A stretch of DNA of 64,000 nucleotides from Blastococcus fimeti (GCA_900102115.1 FNAW01000001.1:434001-498000), one strand, 5' to 3'. Shown: positions 37,949 through 46,955, counted from the first letter of the stretch. Program-made: numbers and translations. Notes: a model not told the origin generated them from the letters alone.

Positions 37949-38078
37949 GCGGGGTGGGGCTCCGATACTGCTCGGAGCGCGTCCCGTGGAAGAAGGAAGC
38001 GCCGCAGGTACCGGCGTCCTCACTGGCGATCGTGTGCGCCCAGAGGTGGAACGCGTGATCTGCACGGATGCGCTCATG

Positions 38079-38120
38079 CCCGGACAAACCGTCCGGGAGG
38101 ATGACCGGCGTTGTGCCGGT
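38079..38120 (-). other. Two small stem-loops in the helicase leader region
   Basis: CCCGGAC-AAACC-GTCCGGG (38079-38097) and ACCGGC-GTTGT-GCCGGT (38104-38120) are 6 bases apart, downstream of the adenosine deaminase gene and upstream of the helicase start. They could terminate the add transcript or structure the helicase leader RNA. Confidence 0.4.
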
Positions 38121-38187
38121 ACACCCAGGTTAGCAGCGTCGACCCTCCGGCGATTCCCCGCGAGGGGGTGGGGACCGTCACCCTCCG

Positions 38188-39285
38188 TCAGGCCTGCAGG
38201 TCGGCGTACCCGGGGCGGACGACGTCGGTGAGCAGGCGCCCGCGCTCGGCGTCGTCGAGGAAGGCGGCCGCCACGGCACGCTCGGTGACCGTCCGGACGT
38301 CGTCCCAGCCCCAGCCGAACGCCGTCGCCACGGCGGTCAGCTCGCTGCTCGCCGAGACCCCGCTCATCAGCCGGTTGTCGGTGTTGACGGTGACGGCGAA
38401 GCCGAGCCGGTGCAGCCGGTCGACCGGGTGTGCGGCCAGCGAGGGATAGGCACCGGTCTGCACGTTCGACGACGGCGCGACCTCCAGCGGCACCTGCTCG
38501 TCGAGGACCCGCTGCGCCACCGGGCCCAGCGTGCCGTCCGGCGCGACCTCGTCGGCGATCCGGATGCCGTGCCCGAGCCGCTCGGCCCGCGCCCCGTCCA
38601 GGGCAGCGCGGATGCTGTCGACCCCGGCCGCCTCGCCCGCGTGGATCGTGCGGTGCGCGCCGGCCCGGTCGAGCAGCTCGATCGCGGCCGGGATGCGGTC
38701 GGGCGGGAAGCCGATCTCCGGCCCGGCCAGGTCGAAGCCGACCACGCCCGCGTCGCGGTAGCGCACGACGAGCCCGGCCACCTCCACCCAGCGGTCCTCC
38801 TGGCGCATGGCGCACAGCAGCGCCCCCACCCGGATCGGGGTGCCGGCCGCGGTCGCCTCGGCGCCGCCGGTGGCGAAGCCGTCGACCATCGCCTCGACGA
38901 CGGCCTCGATGGGCAGCCCGCCCGCCGTCGACAGCTCGGGGGCGAAGCGCACCTCGGCGTGCACGACGCCGTCGGCGGCCAGGTCGAGCGCGCACTCCCG
39001 GGCCACCCGGTGGATGGCGTCCGCGGTCTGCATGACGCCGACGGTGTGCGCGAAGGTCTCCAGGTACCGCACGAGCGAGCCCGAGTCGGCCGCCTGCCGG
39101 AACCAGCGGGCCAGCGGCTCCGGTTCGCTCTCGGGCAGCCCCCGGTAACCGGTCTCGTCGGCCAGCTCGAGGATCGTCTGCGGCCGCAGCCCGCCGTCGA
39201 GGTGGTCGTGCAGCAGCACCTTCGGTGCCCGGCGGATCGCGTCGGCGTCCAGCGGCGCGCTCCCCTGTCCTGCCGGCTCGCTCAC
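38188..39285 (-). CDS. add: Adenosine deaminase
   Basis: The 365-residue protein converts adenosine and deoxyadenosine to inosine and deoxyinosine, which PNP can then phosphorolyse. Zinc and catalytic residues are visible in HDHLDGGLRP, HAGEAAG, RLGHGIRI, the SSNVQTGA segment and VTVNTDNRLMSG. GTG 39285 overlaps the exporter permease stop as GTGA, so it is translationally coupled to an ABC exporter. Sequence in frame upstream belongs to another frame of the permease gene. Confidence 0.94.
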   Translation of the reverse strand: MSEPAGQGSAPLDADAIRRAPKVLLHDHLDGGLRPQTILELADETGYRGLPESEPEPLARWFRQAADSGSLVRYLETFAHTVGVMQTADAIHRVARECALDLAADGVVHAEVRFAPELSTAGGLPIEAVVEAMVDGFATGGAEATAAGTPIRVGALLCAMRQEDRWVEVAGLVVRYRDAGVVGFDLAGPEIGFPPDRIPAAIELLDRAGAHRTIHAGEAAGVDSIRAALDGARAERLGHGIRIADEVAPDGTLGPVAQRVLDEQVPLEVAPSSNVQTGAYPSLAAHPVDRLHRLGFAVTVNTDNRLMSGVSASSELTAVATAFGWGWDDVRTVTERAVAAAFLDDAERGRLLTDVVRPGYADLQA

Positions 39286-40100
39286 TTGTCCTGCCAGCGG
39301 AACGTGCGCACGCAGAGGATCAGGCCCAGGACGCACCAGATGCCGAGCACGAGGGCGACCCGGCCCAGCTCCCACGACCCGGCCGGCTCGTCGGCGGCCA
39401 GCGCGTCGGGCAGGAACACCGACCGGAGCCCTTGCGCCATCCACTTCAGCGGGAAGAGCGCGGCGAAGGTCTGCATCCAGCTCGGGATCTCGCTGAACTG
39501 GAAGAAGACACCCGAGATGAACTGCAGCAGCAGCGCGAACGGCGTCACCGTCGCCGAGGCCGAGCGGCCGTTCTTGGCGATGCTGGAGATCGCGATGCCC
39601 AGCAGCGTGCAGGCGGACGCGCCCAGCACGGCCACCCAGGCGAAGGTCAGCCAGTCGGTGCCCGAGGGCAGGTCGATCCGGTAGAAGACGACGCCGATCA
39701 GCAGCAGGACGACGATGCTCGCCAGCGTGACCGCGAGGACCTGCACGACCTTGCCGACGAAGAAGGCGCTGCGCGGCATCGGGGTGCCGGCCAGGTGCTT
39801 GAGCGTCCCGTCGGACCGCTCGGTCGCGATGTTGATCGCCATGTTCTGCAGGCTGGCGCCCAGGATGCCCGCGGCGATGATGCCGGCCATGAAGTACTGG
39901 GTGAAGCTGACGCCGGACCCCAGGTCGAAGTCGAGCACGGCCCCGAACACGACCAGCAGCAGCACCGGCAGCAGCAGGGTGAAGACGACGGACTCCCGCT
40001 GGCGGAAGAACTCCTTGAGCTCCACCGAGCTGCGCGAGCGGTAGACCGACGGGAGCGACGGCAGCGCCGGCGCCTCGCGGGCAGGGGCGGGAGCCGTCAT
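39282..40100 (-). CDS. ABC-2 type transporter permease
   Basis: The 272-residue protein has six membrane segments and the ABC2_membrane pattern of the DrrB/NodJ type: VVFTLLLPVLLLVVFG, then YFMAGIIAAGILGASLQNMAI, then the TERSDGTLKHLAGTPMPRS coupling region and FFQFSEIPSW. It pairs with the ATPase that it overlaps by 4 bases (ATGA). Such two-gene systems export drugs, lipids or polysaccharides. Its coupling to adenosine deaminase is unusual. Confidence 0.9.
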   Translation of the reverse strand: MTAPAPAREAPALPSLPSVYRSRSSVELKEFFRQRESVVFTLLLPVLLLVVFGAVLDFDLGSGVSFTQYFMAGIIAAGILGASLQNMAINIATERSDGTLKHLAGTPMPRSAFFVGKVVQVLAVTLASIVVLLLIGVVFYRIDLPSGTDWLTFAWVAVLGASACTLLGIAISSIAKNGRSASATVTPFALLLQFISGVFFQFSEIPSWMQTFAALFPLKWMAQGLRSVFLPDALAADEPAGSWELGRVALVLGIWCVLGLILCVRTFRWQDK

Positions 40101-41002
40101 CGGTCGTCGCCGATCATCTGCAGGTACACGTCCTCGAGCGTGGGGCGGGCGACGGCGAGGTCGGGGATCTCGCCGTCGAAGCGGGTGGCCAGGTCGGCCA
40201 CGAACGCCGTGGGGGTCGCCGTCGCCTCGGTGCGGCGGGCGCCGTCCTCGGTCCAGGTGACGGTGGCCGGCGCGGTCTCCCGCCCACCCAGGGCACTGGG
40301 GACGGCGACCTCGACCAGCTTGCCGCGGGCGATGACGCCGACGCGGTCGGCCAGGGCCTCGGCCTCGTCCAGGTAGTGGGTGGTGAGCAGCATCGTGGTG
40401 CCCAGGTCGCGCAGCGAGCGGATCAGCGACCAGAACTGCCGGCGGGCCTCGGGGTCGAAGCCGGTGGTCGGCTCGTCGAGGAAGAGCAGGGTCGGCCGTC
40501 CGACGATGCCCAGGGCGACGTCGAGCCGGCGCCGCTGGCCGCCGGAGAGCGTGCGCCCGCGCAGCCCGGCCTTCTCGGTGAGGCCGACGAGGGCGAGCAC
40601 CTCGTCGACGTCCCGCGGGTCGGCGTAGTACGAGGCCTGGGCGGTGACCAGTTCGCGCACGGTCAGCTGGCTGTCGCCCGAGCCGGACTGCAGCACGATG
40701 CCCAGCCGGGCCTTCCACGCGCGGGCCCCGTCGGCCGGGTCCTCGCCGAGCACCCGCACCTCGCCGGCGTCGCGGGACCGGTAGCCCTCGCAGATCTCCA
40801 CCGTCGTCGTCTTGCCGGCGCCGTTGGGGCCGAGCAGCGCGAAGATCTCCCCGCGCCGGATGTCGAGGTCCAGACCGTCGACCGCGACGAAGTCGCCGTA
40901 CCGCTTGACCAGGCCGCGGACGGAGATCGCGGCGTCCGGGTCGAGCGGGTCACCGGGACGCGGGCGACCGGCCACCGGGGCCACCGCAGGAGGACTCGTC
41001 AC
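40097..41002 (-). CDS. ABC transporter ATP-binding protein (DrrA/CcmA type exporter)
   Basis: The 301-residue ATPase has Walker A LLGPNGAGKTTT at about 57-68, signature LSGGQRRRLDVALG, Walker B LLFLDEPTTGFDP and the switch histidine in LLTTHYLDEAEAL. A C-terminal extension of about 70 residues follows, as in exporter ATPases of the DrrA group. It overlaps the permease by 4 bases. GTG 41002 lies inside the right arm of a 15-bp hairpin; the nearest GGGAG is 14 bases upstream in the left arm, so translation initiation is probably affected by that structure. GTGs at about codons 6 and 9 are alternatives. Confidence 0.9.
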   Translation of the reverse strand: MTSPPAVAPVAGRPRPGDPLDPDAAISVRGLVKRYGDFVAVDGLDLDIRRGEIFALLGPNGAGKTTTVEICEGYRSRDAGEVRVLGEDPADGARAWKARLGIVLQSGSGDSQLTVRELVTAQASYYADPRDVDEVLALVGLTEKAGLRGRTLSGGQRRRLDVALGIVGRPTLLFLDEPTTGFDPEARRQFWSLIRSLRDLGTTMLLTTHYLDEAEALADRVGVIARGKLVEVAVPSALGGRETAPATVTWTEDGARRTEATATPTAFVADLATRFDGEIPDLAVARPTLEDVYLQMIGDDR

Positions 41003-41031
41003 GGGAGAACAGTGTGCTCCCGTGACGAGTC
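40993..41031 (-). other. 15-bp perfect hairpin spanning the deoA stop and the exporter start
   Basis: GACTCGTCACGGGAG at 40993-41007 pairs perfectly with its complement at 41017-41031 across a 9-base loop. One arm covers the ATPase GTG and the other reaches the deoA stop codon. The loop, read on the minus strand, is CACACTGTT and contains a CANNNT element 8 bases before the GTG. It can be a terminator for the salvage operon, a translational gate, or both. Confidence 0.7.
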
Positions 41032-42325
41032 ACACCTCTATCCGGTCCAGGATCAGCGGCAGGGGGCGGTCGTCGGTGTCGACGCCGATCGCGCCCTCGA
41101 GCGCCTCCAGCGCCCGCGGGATGCGGCCCGCGTCGTCGGTGTGCAGCTCGAGCAGCGGCTGACCGGCGGTCACCTGCTCCCCCACGCCGGCGGTCCAGAC
41201 GATCCCGGCCGACGCCGAGACGCTGTCCTCCTTGCGTGCCCGGCCGGCGCCCAGCCGCCAGGCGGCGACGCCGAGGGAGAACGCGTCGAGCCGGGTCAGC
41301 GTGCCGGTCGCCGGGGCGGTCACCACGTGCCGCTCGGTCGGCTGCGGCAGCGGCGCGTCGGGGTCGCCGCCCTGCGCGGCGATCATCCGCCGCCAGACGT
41401 CCATCGCCCGCCCGTCGGCGAGCGCCTCGGCGGGGTCCACGTCGGGGCGCCCGGCCCCGGCGAGCATCTCGCGGGCCAGCGCCAGGGTCAGCTCGACGAC
41501 GTCGGCCGGCCCGCCACCGGCGAGCACCTCCACCGACTCGGCGACCTCCACGGCGTTGCCCGCGGCCCGGCCCAGCGGGCGGTCCATCGCGGTCACCAGG
41601 GCGACGGTCCGGACCCCCGCCGCCTCCCCCAGGCCGACCATCGTCCGGGCCAGCTCGCGGGAGGCATCGGCGTCCTTCATGAAGGCGCCCGAGCCGGTCT
41701 TCACGTCCAGCACCAGCGCGTCGGCGCCCTCGGCGATCTTCTTGCTCATGATGGAGCTGGCGATCAGCGGGATGGACTCGACGGTGGCCGTCACGTCGCG
41801 CAGCGCGTAGAGCAGCTTGTCCGCCGGGGCGAGGTCGTCACCGGCGGCGCAGATCACCGCGCCGACGTCGCGCAGCTGGGCCAGGTACGCCCGCTCGTCG
41901 ACGTCGGCCCGCCAGCCGCGGATCGCCTCCAGCTTGTCCAGGGTGCCGCCGGTGTGCCCCAGTCCGCGGCCGGAGAGCTGCGGCACGGCGACCCCGCAGG
42001 CAGCGACCAGCGGCGCGAGCGGCAGGGTGATCTTGTCGCCGACCCCGCCGGTGGAGTGCTTGTCCGCGGTCGGGCGGCCCAGCGAGGAGAGGTCCTTGCG
42101 GGAGCCGGAGTCGATCATCGACTGCGTCCAGACGGCCAGCTCTCCCGCGCTCATGCCGCGGAAGAACACCGCCATGAGCAGCGCGCTCATCTGCTCGTCG
42201 GGCACCGCGCCCCGGGTGTAGGCGTCGATGATCCAGCGGATCTGGTCGGCCGAGAGCTCGACGCCGTCCCGCTTGGCCCGCAGCACGTCGATCGCGTCGT
42301 GCGCCGGGGGCGATGACATGGCCAT
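41030..42325 (-). CDS. deoA: Thymidine (pyrimidine-nucleoside) phosphorylase
   Basis: The 431-residue protein cleaves thymidine, deoxyuridine or uridine with phosphate to base and (deoxy)ribose-1-phosphate. Diagnostic segments are TADKHSTGGVGDK (family signature), SGRGLGHTGGTLDKLE, SIMSKKIAEGADALVLDVK and the C-terminal domain with GAGRARKEDSV. ATG 42325 overlaps the cdd stop as TGATG. It acts directly on the uridine/deoxyuridine produced by the preceding gene product and releases uracil or thymine; uracil can be recovered by Upp. Confidence 0.95.
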   Translation of the reverse strand: MAMSSPPAHDAIDVLRAKRDGVELSADQIRWIIDAYTRGAVPDEQMSALLMAVFFRGMSAGELAVWTQSMIDSGSRKDLSSLGRPTADKHSTGGVGDKITLPLAPLVAACGVAVPQLSGRGLGHTGGTLDKLEAIRGWRADVDERAYLAQLRDVGAVICAAGDDLAPADKLLYALRDVTATVESIPLIASSIMSKKIAEGADALVLDVKTGSGAFMKDADASRELARTMVGLGEAAGVRTVALVTAMDRPLGRAAGNAVEVAESVEVLAGGGPADVVELTLALAREMLAGAGRPDVDPAEALADGRAMDVWRRMIAAQGGDPDAPLPQPTERHVVTAPATGTLTRLDAFSLGVAAWRLGAGRARKEDSVSASAGIVWTAGVGEQVTAGQPLLELHTDDAGRIPRALEALEGAIGVDTDDRPLPLILDRIEV

Positions 42326-42741
42326 CAGCCCTGCTCCCGCTCCGCCGCCGCCACCAGGTCGTCGGGGCCGAAGGCGTCCGGGAGGACCTCGCGCATCGGG
42401 ACGATCCCGAGCGAGACGGTCTCGATGAGCATCTCCGGGCCGCCGAACTCCCACAGCAGCTGCCGGCACCGGCCGCACGGCATGAGCGGCTGCCCGTCCC
42501 CGCCGACGCAGGCCACCGCGACCAGCCGGCCACCGCCGGAGCGCGCGAGGTCGCTGACCATCCCGCACTCGGCGCACAGGCTCAGCCCGTAGGAGGCGTT
42601 CTCGACGTTGCACCCGGTGACGAGCCGGCCGTCGTCCACCAGGCCGGCGACGCCGACGGAGAACTTCGAGTACGGCGCGTACGCGCGGGTCATCGCCTCA
42701 CGGGCCGCCGTCCGCAGGACGTCCCAATCAATCTCGGGCAC
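42325..42741 (-). CDS. cdd: Cytidine deaminase
   Basis: The 138-residue homotetrameric-type enzyme deaminates cytidine and deoxycytidine. It has YAPYSKFSVGVA, GCNVENASYGLSLCAE (catalytic Glu and first zinc Cys) and PCGRCRQ (two more zinc cysteines). GTG 42741 overlaps the permease stop as TAGTG and has GGGGAG 5 bases upstream. Import, deamination and phosphorolysis genes are therefore joined without gaps. Confidence 0.96.
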   Translation of the reverse strand: MPEIDWDVLRTAAREAMTRAYAPYSKFSVGVAGLVDDGRLVTGCNVENASYGLSLCAECGMVSDLARSGGGRLVAVACVGGDGQPLMPCGRCRQLLWEFGGPEMLIETVSLGIVPMREVLPDAFGPDDLVAAAEREQG

Positions 42742-44018
42742 TAGTGCTCCCCTCGCCGGTAGACCAGTCCGTCGGCCTTCGGCATGCGCAACCGCTGCGA
42801 GGCCAGCGACAGCACCAGCAGCGTGATCAGGTGCGGCGTGAAGGAGACGATGCCCTCCGGCAGCTCGTCGATGGTGAGGAAGCCGAACAGGCTCAGCCCC
42901 GCGAACGCCGCGGCCAGCACCGCCTGCACGTACTTGCCGCGCGTGGTCTGGAAGACCGCCACGGCCAGCAGCAGCAGCGCGAGCAGGAGCAGCAGGGCGA
43001 CGACGGCGCCCCGGCTGCGCAGCTGCAGGCCGTCGGCGAAGCCGAACAGCCCCGCACCGGCGGCCAGCCCGCCGGGCCGCCAGTTGCCGAAGATCAGCGC
43101 GGCCAGGCCGATGAAACCGCGCCCGCCGGTCTGGCCCTCCTTGAAGATGTTGGCGACGAAGACCAGCGCCACACCGCCCAGGCCCGCGAGCCCACCCGAG
43201 ATGACCACCGCGATGTACTTCATCCGGTAGACGGGGACGCCGAGGGAGTCGGCGGCCGCCGGGTTCTCGCCGCACGAGCGCAGCCGCAGGCCGAACGCCG
43301 TCCGCCACAGCACCACGTAGCTGATCGGCACCAGCAGGATCGCGATCAGCGTGAGGACGCCGACGCCGCTGGTGAGCCCGCGCAGCAGCCCGGCGATGTC
43401 GGAGATCAGGAACCACTCCTTGCCGGCGAGGTCGCCGAGAAGGTCCGGGCCGTCGGAGAGGACCGGCAGCGAGAAGCTCGGCGGCCGGCTGGACAGCGCC
43501 GGCGACTGCGTGACGCCACCACCGGCCGGGTTGTCGACGTACAGCAGCTCGGAGAGGAACCGCACGAGCCCGCCGGCGAGGATGTTGATCGCCACGCCGG
43601 AGACGACGTGGTCGACGCCGAAGGTCACGGTGGCGATGGCGTGCACCAGCCCGCCGGCCGCGCCGAAGAGGATCCCGCCGACGATCGCGCCGGCCCAGCC
43701 CCACTGGTAGCCGGCCCAGCCGGCGCCCCAGGTGCCCAGGATCATCATCCCCTCGAGGCCGATGTTGACCACGCCCGCGCGCTCGGCGAACAGACCGCCC
43801 AGACCGGCCAGGCCGATCGGCACGGCCAGCAGCAGCGCGGTCGAGAAGGTCGACGACGAGGTCAGCGCCTGCTCGCCGGAGATGATCCGCACCACCGAGA
43901 GCAGCAGCATCAGCCCGACGAAGATCCAGGTGACGCGGCGCGCGGTGCCGCCGCCGAGCAGCAGTTCGGTCAGCGGTCCGCGGGTCGGGGCGGACCGGGT
44001 GGTCGTCGCGGTGCTCAT
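42741..44018 (-). CDS. Nucleoside ABC importer, permease 2
   Basis: The 425-residue protein is a BPD_transp_2 family permease with about ten membrane segments, the EAA-like segment GLAGLGGLFAERAGVVNIGLEGMM and later LRSCGENPAAADSLGVPVYRMK, which contact the ATPase. It corresponds to the second permease of BMP-type purine/pyrimidine nucleoside importers (YufQ/NupQ-like). The N-terminal 20 residues and a region near 170-215 are hydrophilic insertions. It overlaps permease 1 by 4 bases. Confidence 0.92.
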   Translation of the reverse strand: MSTATTTRSAPTRGPLTELLLGGGTARRVTWIFVGLMLLLSVVRIISGEQALTSSSTFSTALLLAVPIGLAGLGGLFAERAGVVNIGLEGMMILGTWGAGWAGYQWGWAGAIVGGILFGAAGGLVHAIATVTFGVDHVVSGVAINILAGGLVRFLSELLYVDNPAGGGVTQSPALSSRPPSFSLPVLSDGPDLLGDLAGKEWFLISDIAGLLRGLTSGVGVLTLIAILLVPISYVVLWRTAFGLRLRSCGENPAAADSLGVPVYRMKYIAVVISGGLAGLGGVALVFVANIFKEGQTGGRGFIGLAALIFGNWRPGGLAAGAGLFGFADGLQLRSRGAVVALLLLLALLLLAVAVFQTTRGKYVQAVLAAAFAGLSLFGFLTIDELPEGIVSFTPHLITLLVLSLASQRLRMPKADGLVYRRGEH

Positions 44019-45196
44019 GCCCCGGCCCCCTGGTGCTCGTCGATGCGGCTGCCGGCGGTGCCCGCCGGGCCGGCGGGTGGGCTCTCCGGAGCGGGCGGTG
44101 CGGCCTGCCCGGTCTCGCCCTCGGCCCGGCGGCGGGTGAGCTGCCGGGCGATCTCGTTGGCGACGACGACGGCCAGCACGATCGTGCCCTGGATGATCGT
44201 CACGACCGAGGCCGGGATGTCGGCGAACTGCAGCGGCACCGCCGCCCGGTCGAGGAAGGCGAACAGCAGGGCGGCGAAGGCGATCCCGAGCGGGCTGTTG
44301 CGGCCCAGCAGCGCCACGGCGATGCCCAGGAAGCCCAGCCCGGCGGTGAACTCGGTGCCGAAGTGGTGGGTGCGGCCCATCAGGTCGGGCAGACCGATCA
44401 GCCCGGCGACGGCCCCGGAGATCAGCATGGTCTTGATGACCATGCGGCGGGCGTCGATGCCGCTCGCCGTGGCCGCCGAGGGCGACATGCCGGTGGCGCG
44501 CAGGTCGAAACCGAACCGGGTGCGCTTGAGCAGCACCGCGATCACGATGCCGGCGACGACCGCCACGAGCAGGAAGCCGTAGAGCTCCCCGCGCGGCTGG
44601 GCCAGGCCGATCACGTCGAACAGGCCGTTCAGGCCCGGGAACTGGCCCGACTCGGGCAGGTCCTTCGTCGTGATGATCGCCGCGCCCTCCTCGCTGCCCC
44701 GGAGCGGACCGGTGAGCAGCCAGGACGCGGTGCCCAGGGCGATGAAGTTGAGCATGATCGAGCTGATCACCTCGCTCACGCCGCGGGTGACCTTGAGGAC
44801 CGCCACGATCCCGGCCCAGAACGCGCCGACCAGCATCGCCACGACGATCACGAACACGACGTGCAGCGGCGCCGGGAGCGAGACGGCGGCGCCCGCACCG
44901 GCGGCCAGCACGGTGGCCATCCGGTACTGGCCCTCGACGCCGATGTTGAACAGGCCCATGCGGAAGGCGACCGAGACCGCCAGGCCGGCCAGGAACAGCG
45001 GCACCGCCCGGTTGAGGACGACGACGATCGCCTGGGTCTGCTGCGCCGGGGTGTCCCCGAAGTCGAACAGCACCCGCAGCGCGGTGGACGGGTTCTCCCC
45101 GATCGCCAGGATGACCAGCGCGGTGATGACGACGGCGAAGACGACGGCGAGCGCCGGGGCGAGCAGCGCCGACCCCGTGCGGCGGAGGGCGGTCAC
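44015..45196 (-). CDS. Nucleoside ABC importer, permease 1
   Basis: The 393-residue permease has about nine membrane segments, the AVSVAFRMGLFNIGVEGQY segment and DLRATGMSPSAATASGIDARRM, the paired coupling motifs of the YufP/NupP-like family. The last 40 residues are a Pro/Ala-rich cytoplasmic tail. GTG 45196 overlaps the ATPase stop as GTGA. It forms the membrane channel together with the following permease. Confidence 0.92.
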   Translation of the reverse strand: MTALRRTGSALLAPALAVVFAVVITALVILAIGENPSTALRVLFDFGDTPAQQTQAIVVVLNRAVPLFLAGLAVSVAFRMGLFNIGVEGQYRMATVLAAGAGAAVSLPAPLHVVFVIVVAMLVGAFWAGIVAVLKVTRGVSEVISSIMLNFIALGTASWLLTGPLRGSEEGAAIITTKDLPESGQFPGLNGLFDVIGLAQPRGELYGFLLVAVVAGIVIAVLLKRTRFGFDLRATGMSPSAATASGIDARRMVIKTMLISGAVAGLIGLPDLMGRTHHFGTEFTAGLGFLGIAVALLGRNSPLGIAFAALLFAFLDRAAVPLQFADIPASVVTIIQGTIVLAVVVANEIARQLTRRRAEGETGQAAPPAPESPPAGPAGTAGSRIDEHQGAGA

Positions 45197-46767
45197 GCCG
45201 CGCTCCCAGCGCCGTCGTGGGCGCCCGTCATGTGGCTGCCCAGTTCCTCCGGGGTGAGCGTCCCCGGGTCGAGCGTGGCGACCAGCCGGCCGCGGAGCAT
45301 GACCTGCAGCGTGTCGGACAGGCCGATCAGCTCGTCGAGGTCGGCCGAGATCAACAGGATCCCCATCCCTTCGGCGCGGGCGTCCTTGAGCAGCTCCCAG
45401 ATGACCGCCTGCGCGCCCACGTCCACCCCGCGGGTGGGGTGGGCGGCGATGAGCAGGCGGGGGCGGGCGCTCATCTCGCGCCCGACGATGAGCTTCTGCT
45501 GGTTGCCGCCGGACAGGGCGATGGCGAGGGTGTCCGGCCCGGGGGCGCGGACGTCGTAGTCGCGCATGATGCGCGCGGTGTCGGCGCGTGCCCCCGCGCG
45601 GTCGATGAACAGGCCCTTGACCGCCGGCGGGCGGGTCTGGTGGCCGAGGATGCGGTTCTCCCAGAGCGGCGCCTCGAGCAGCATCCCCTGGCGGTGCCGG
45701 TCCTCGGGCACGAACCCGACGCCGGCCTCGCGGCGGGCGCGGGTGCTCCAGGCGGTGATCTCCTGGCCGCCGAGGACGACGACGCCGCCGGCCAGGGATC
45801 GCAGCCCCATGATCGCGTCGACGAGCTCGGCCTGGCCGTTGCCCTCCACGCCGGCGATGCCCACGACCTCGCCCTCGCGGACGGTGAGGCTGACGTCGTC
45901 CACGGAGGGGCGACCGGCGAGCGAGGCGACGGTGACCCCGCGCAGCTCCAGCACCGGGGTGTCGCGCACGGTCGACGTGCGGGTCTGCGGAGAGGGCAGC
46001 TCGGAGCCGACCATCATCTCGGCCAGCTGGCGCGCCGTCGTCGTCCTCGGGTCGGCGGTGCCGACGGTGGTGCCGCGGCGGATCACCGTGATCGAGTCGG
46101 CGACCTTCCGGACCTCGTCGAGCTTGTGCGAGATGAAGATGACCGTCAGGCCCTCGCGCTTGAGCTCGGCGAGGTTGCCGAACAGCTCGTCGACCTCCTG
46201 CGGCACCAGCACGGCGGTGGGCTCGTCGAGGATCAGCGTGGTCGCCCCGCGGTAGAGCACCTTGGCGATCTCGACCCGCTGGCGGTCGCCGACGCCGAGG
46301 TCCTCGACGAGGACGTCGGGGTCCAGGTTCAGGGCGTACCGCTCGGAGATCTCGCGGATCCGGCGGCGCGCGGTGGCCCGGTCCAGCCGGCCGCCGCGGG
46401 TGGGCTCGCTGCCCAGGACGACGTTCTCCAGGACGGTGAAGTTGTCGGCCAGCATGAAGTGCTGGTGCACCATGCCGATGCCGGCGGCGATCGCGTCGGC
46501 CGGGCTGCGCAGCGTCGTCTCGCGGCCGTCGAGCAGGATCGTGCCCTCGTCGGGGCGGTGCATGCCGTAGAGCGTCTTCATCAGCGTCGACTTGCCGGCG
46601 CCGTTCTCGCCCACGATCGCGTGCACCTCGCCGCGGCGGACCCGGAGCTCGATGTCCCGGTTGGCGACCACCCCCGGGAAGCGCTTGGTGATGCCGCGCA
46701 GCTCCACCGCGTACGGGACCGGTCCGGCGCCCGTCTCGGCGGGCGGGCCCGCTGGTTGCTCGGCCAT
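45193..46767 (-). CDS. Nucleoside ABC importer, duplicated ATP-binding protein
   Basis: The 524-residue protein carries two ABC domains. The first has Walker A GENGAGKST, QHFMLADNFTV, GVGDRQRVEIAK as signature and LILDEPTAVL. The second is degenerate at Walker A (GVEGNGQAE, no lysine) but keeps LSGGNQQKLIVGREM and the HPTRGVDVGA segment; this asymmetry is normal for sugar/nucleoside importers of the MglA/NupO group. ATG 46767 follows GAGAGAGG. A 194-base gap with two strong hairpins separates it from the upstream lipoprotein gene. Confidence 0.94.
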   Translation of the reverse strand: MAEQPAGPPAETGAGPVPYAVELRGITKRFPGVVANRDIELRVRRGEVHAIVGENGAGKSTLMKTLYGMHRPDEGTILLDGRETTLRSPADAIAAGIGMVHQHFMLADNFTVLENVVLGSEPTRGGRLDRATARRRIREISERYALNLDPDVLVEDLGVGDRQRVEIAKVLYRGATTLILDEPTAVLVPQEVDELFGNLAELKREGLTVIFISHKLDEVRKVADSITVIRRGTTVGTADPRTTTARQLAEMMVGSELPSPQTRTSTVRDTPVLELRGVTVASLAGRPSVDDVSLTVREGEVVGIAGVEGNGQAELVDAIMGLRSLAGGVVVLGGQEITAWSTRARREAGVGFVPEDRHRQGMLLEAPLWENRILGHQTRPPAVKGLFIDRAGARADTARIMRDYDVRAPGPDTLAIALSGGNQQKLIVGREMSARPRLLIAAHPTRGVDVGAQAVIWELLKDARAEGMGILLISADLDELIGLSDTLQVMLRGRLVATLDPGTLTPEELGSHMTGAHDGAGSAA

Positions 46768-46874
46768 GGGTGGGCCTCTCTCTTCCGGTGCGCCCGCGGG
46801 TGGCGGGGGCACGGCTGGTGCTGTGCGGATGATTCCGCACGCCGGAGCCGGCCGGTGCGGCAGCCCTCACGGCA

Positions 46875-46911
46875 ACGGCGGGCCCGGGCGGAGTGCGCCC
46901 GGGCCCGCCGT
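46875..46911 (-). terminator. 16-bp perfect hairpin A between the BMP gene and the ATPase gene
   Basis: ACGGCGGGCCCGGGCG pairs perfectly with its complement across a 5-base loop. It is the second of two GC stems downstream of the binding-protein stop and should attenuate transcription into the ATPase/permease genes. Confidence 0.7.
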
Positions 46912-46926
46912 GGGACCGACCCGTGA

Positions 46927-46955
46927 GCGCGGGCCCGCATGTCGCGGGCCCGCGC
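46927..46955 (-). terminator. 12-bp perfect hairpin B directly after the BMP gene
   Basis: GCGCGGGCCCGC pairs perfectly with its complement across loop ATGTC, beginning 6 bases after the BMP stop. The position suits an intra-operon attenuator or a 3'-end stabiliser for the binding-protein message. Confidence 0.7.
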
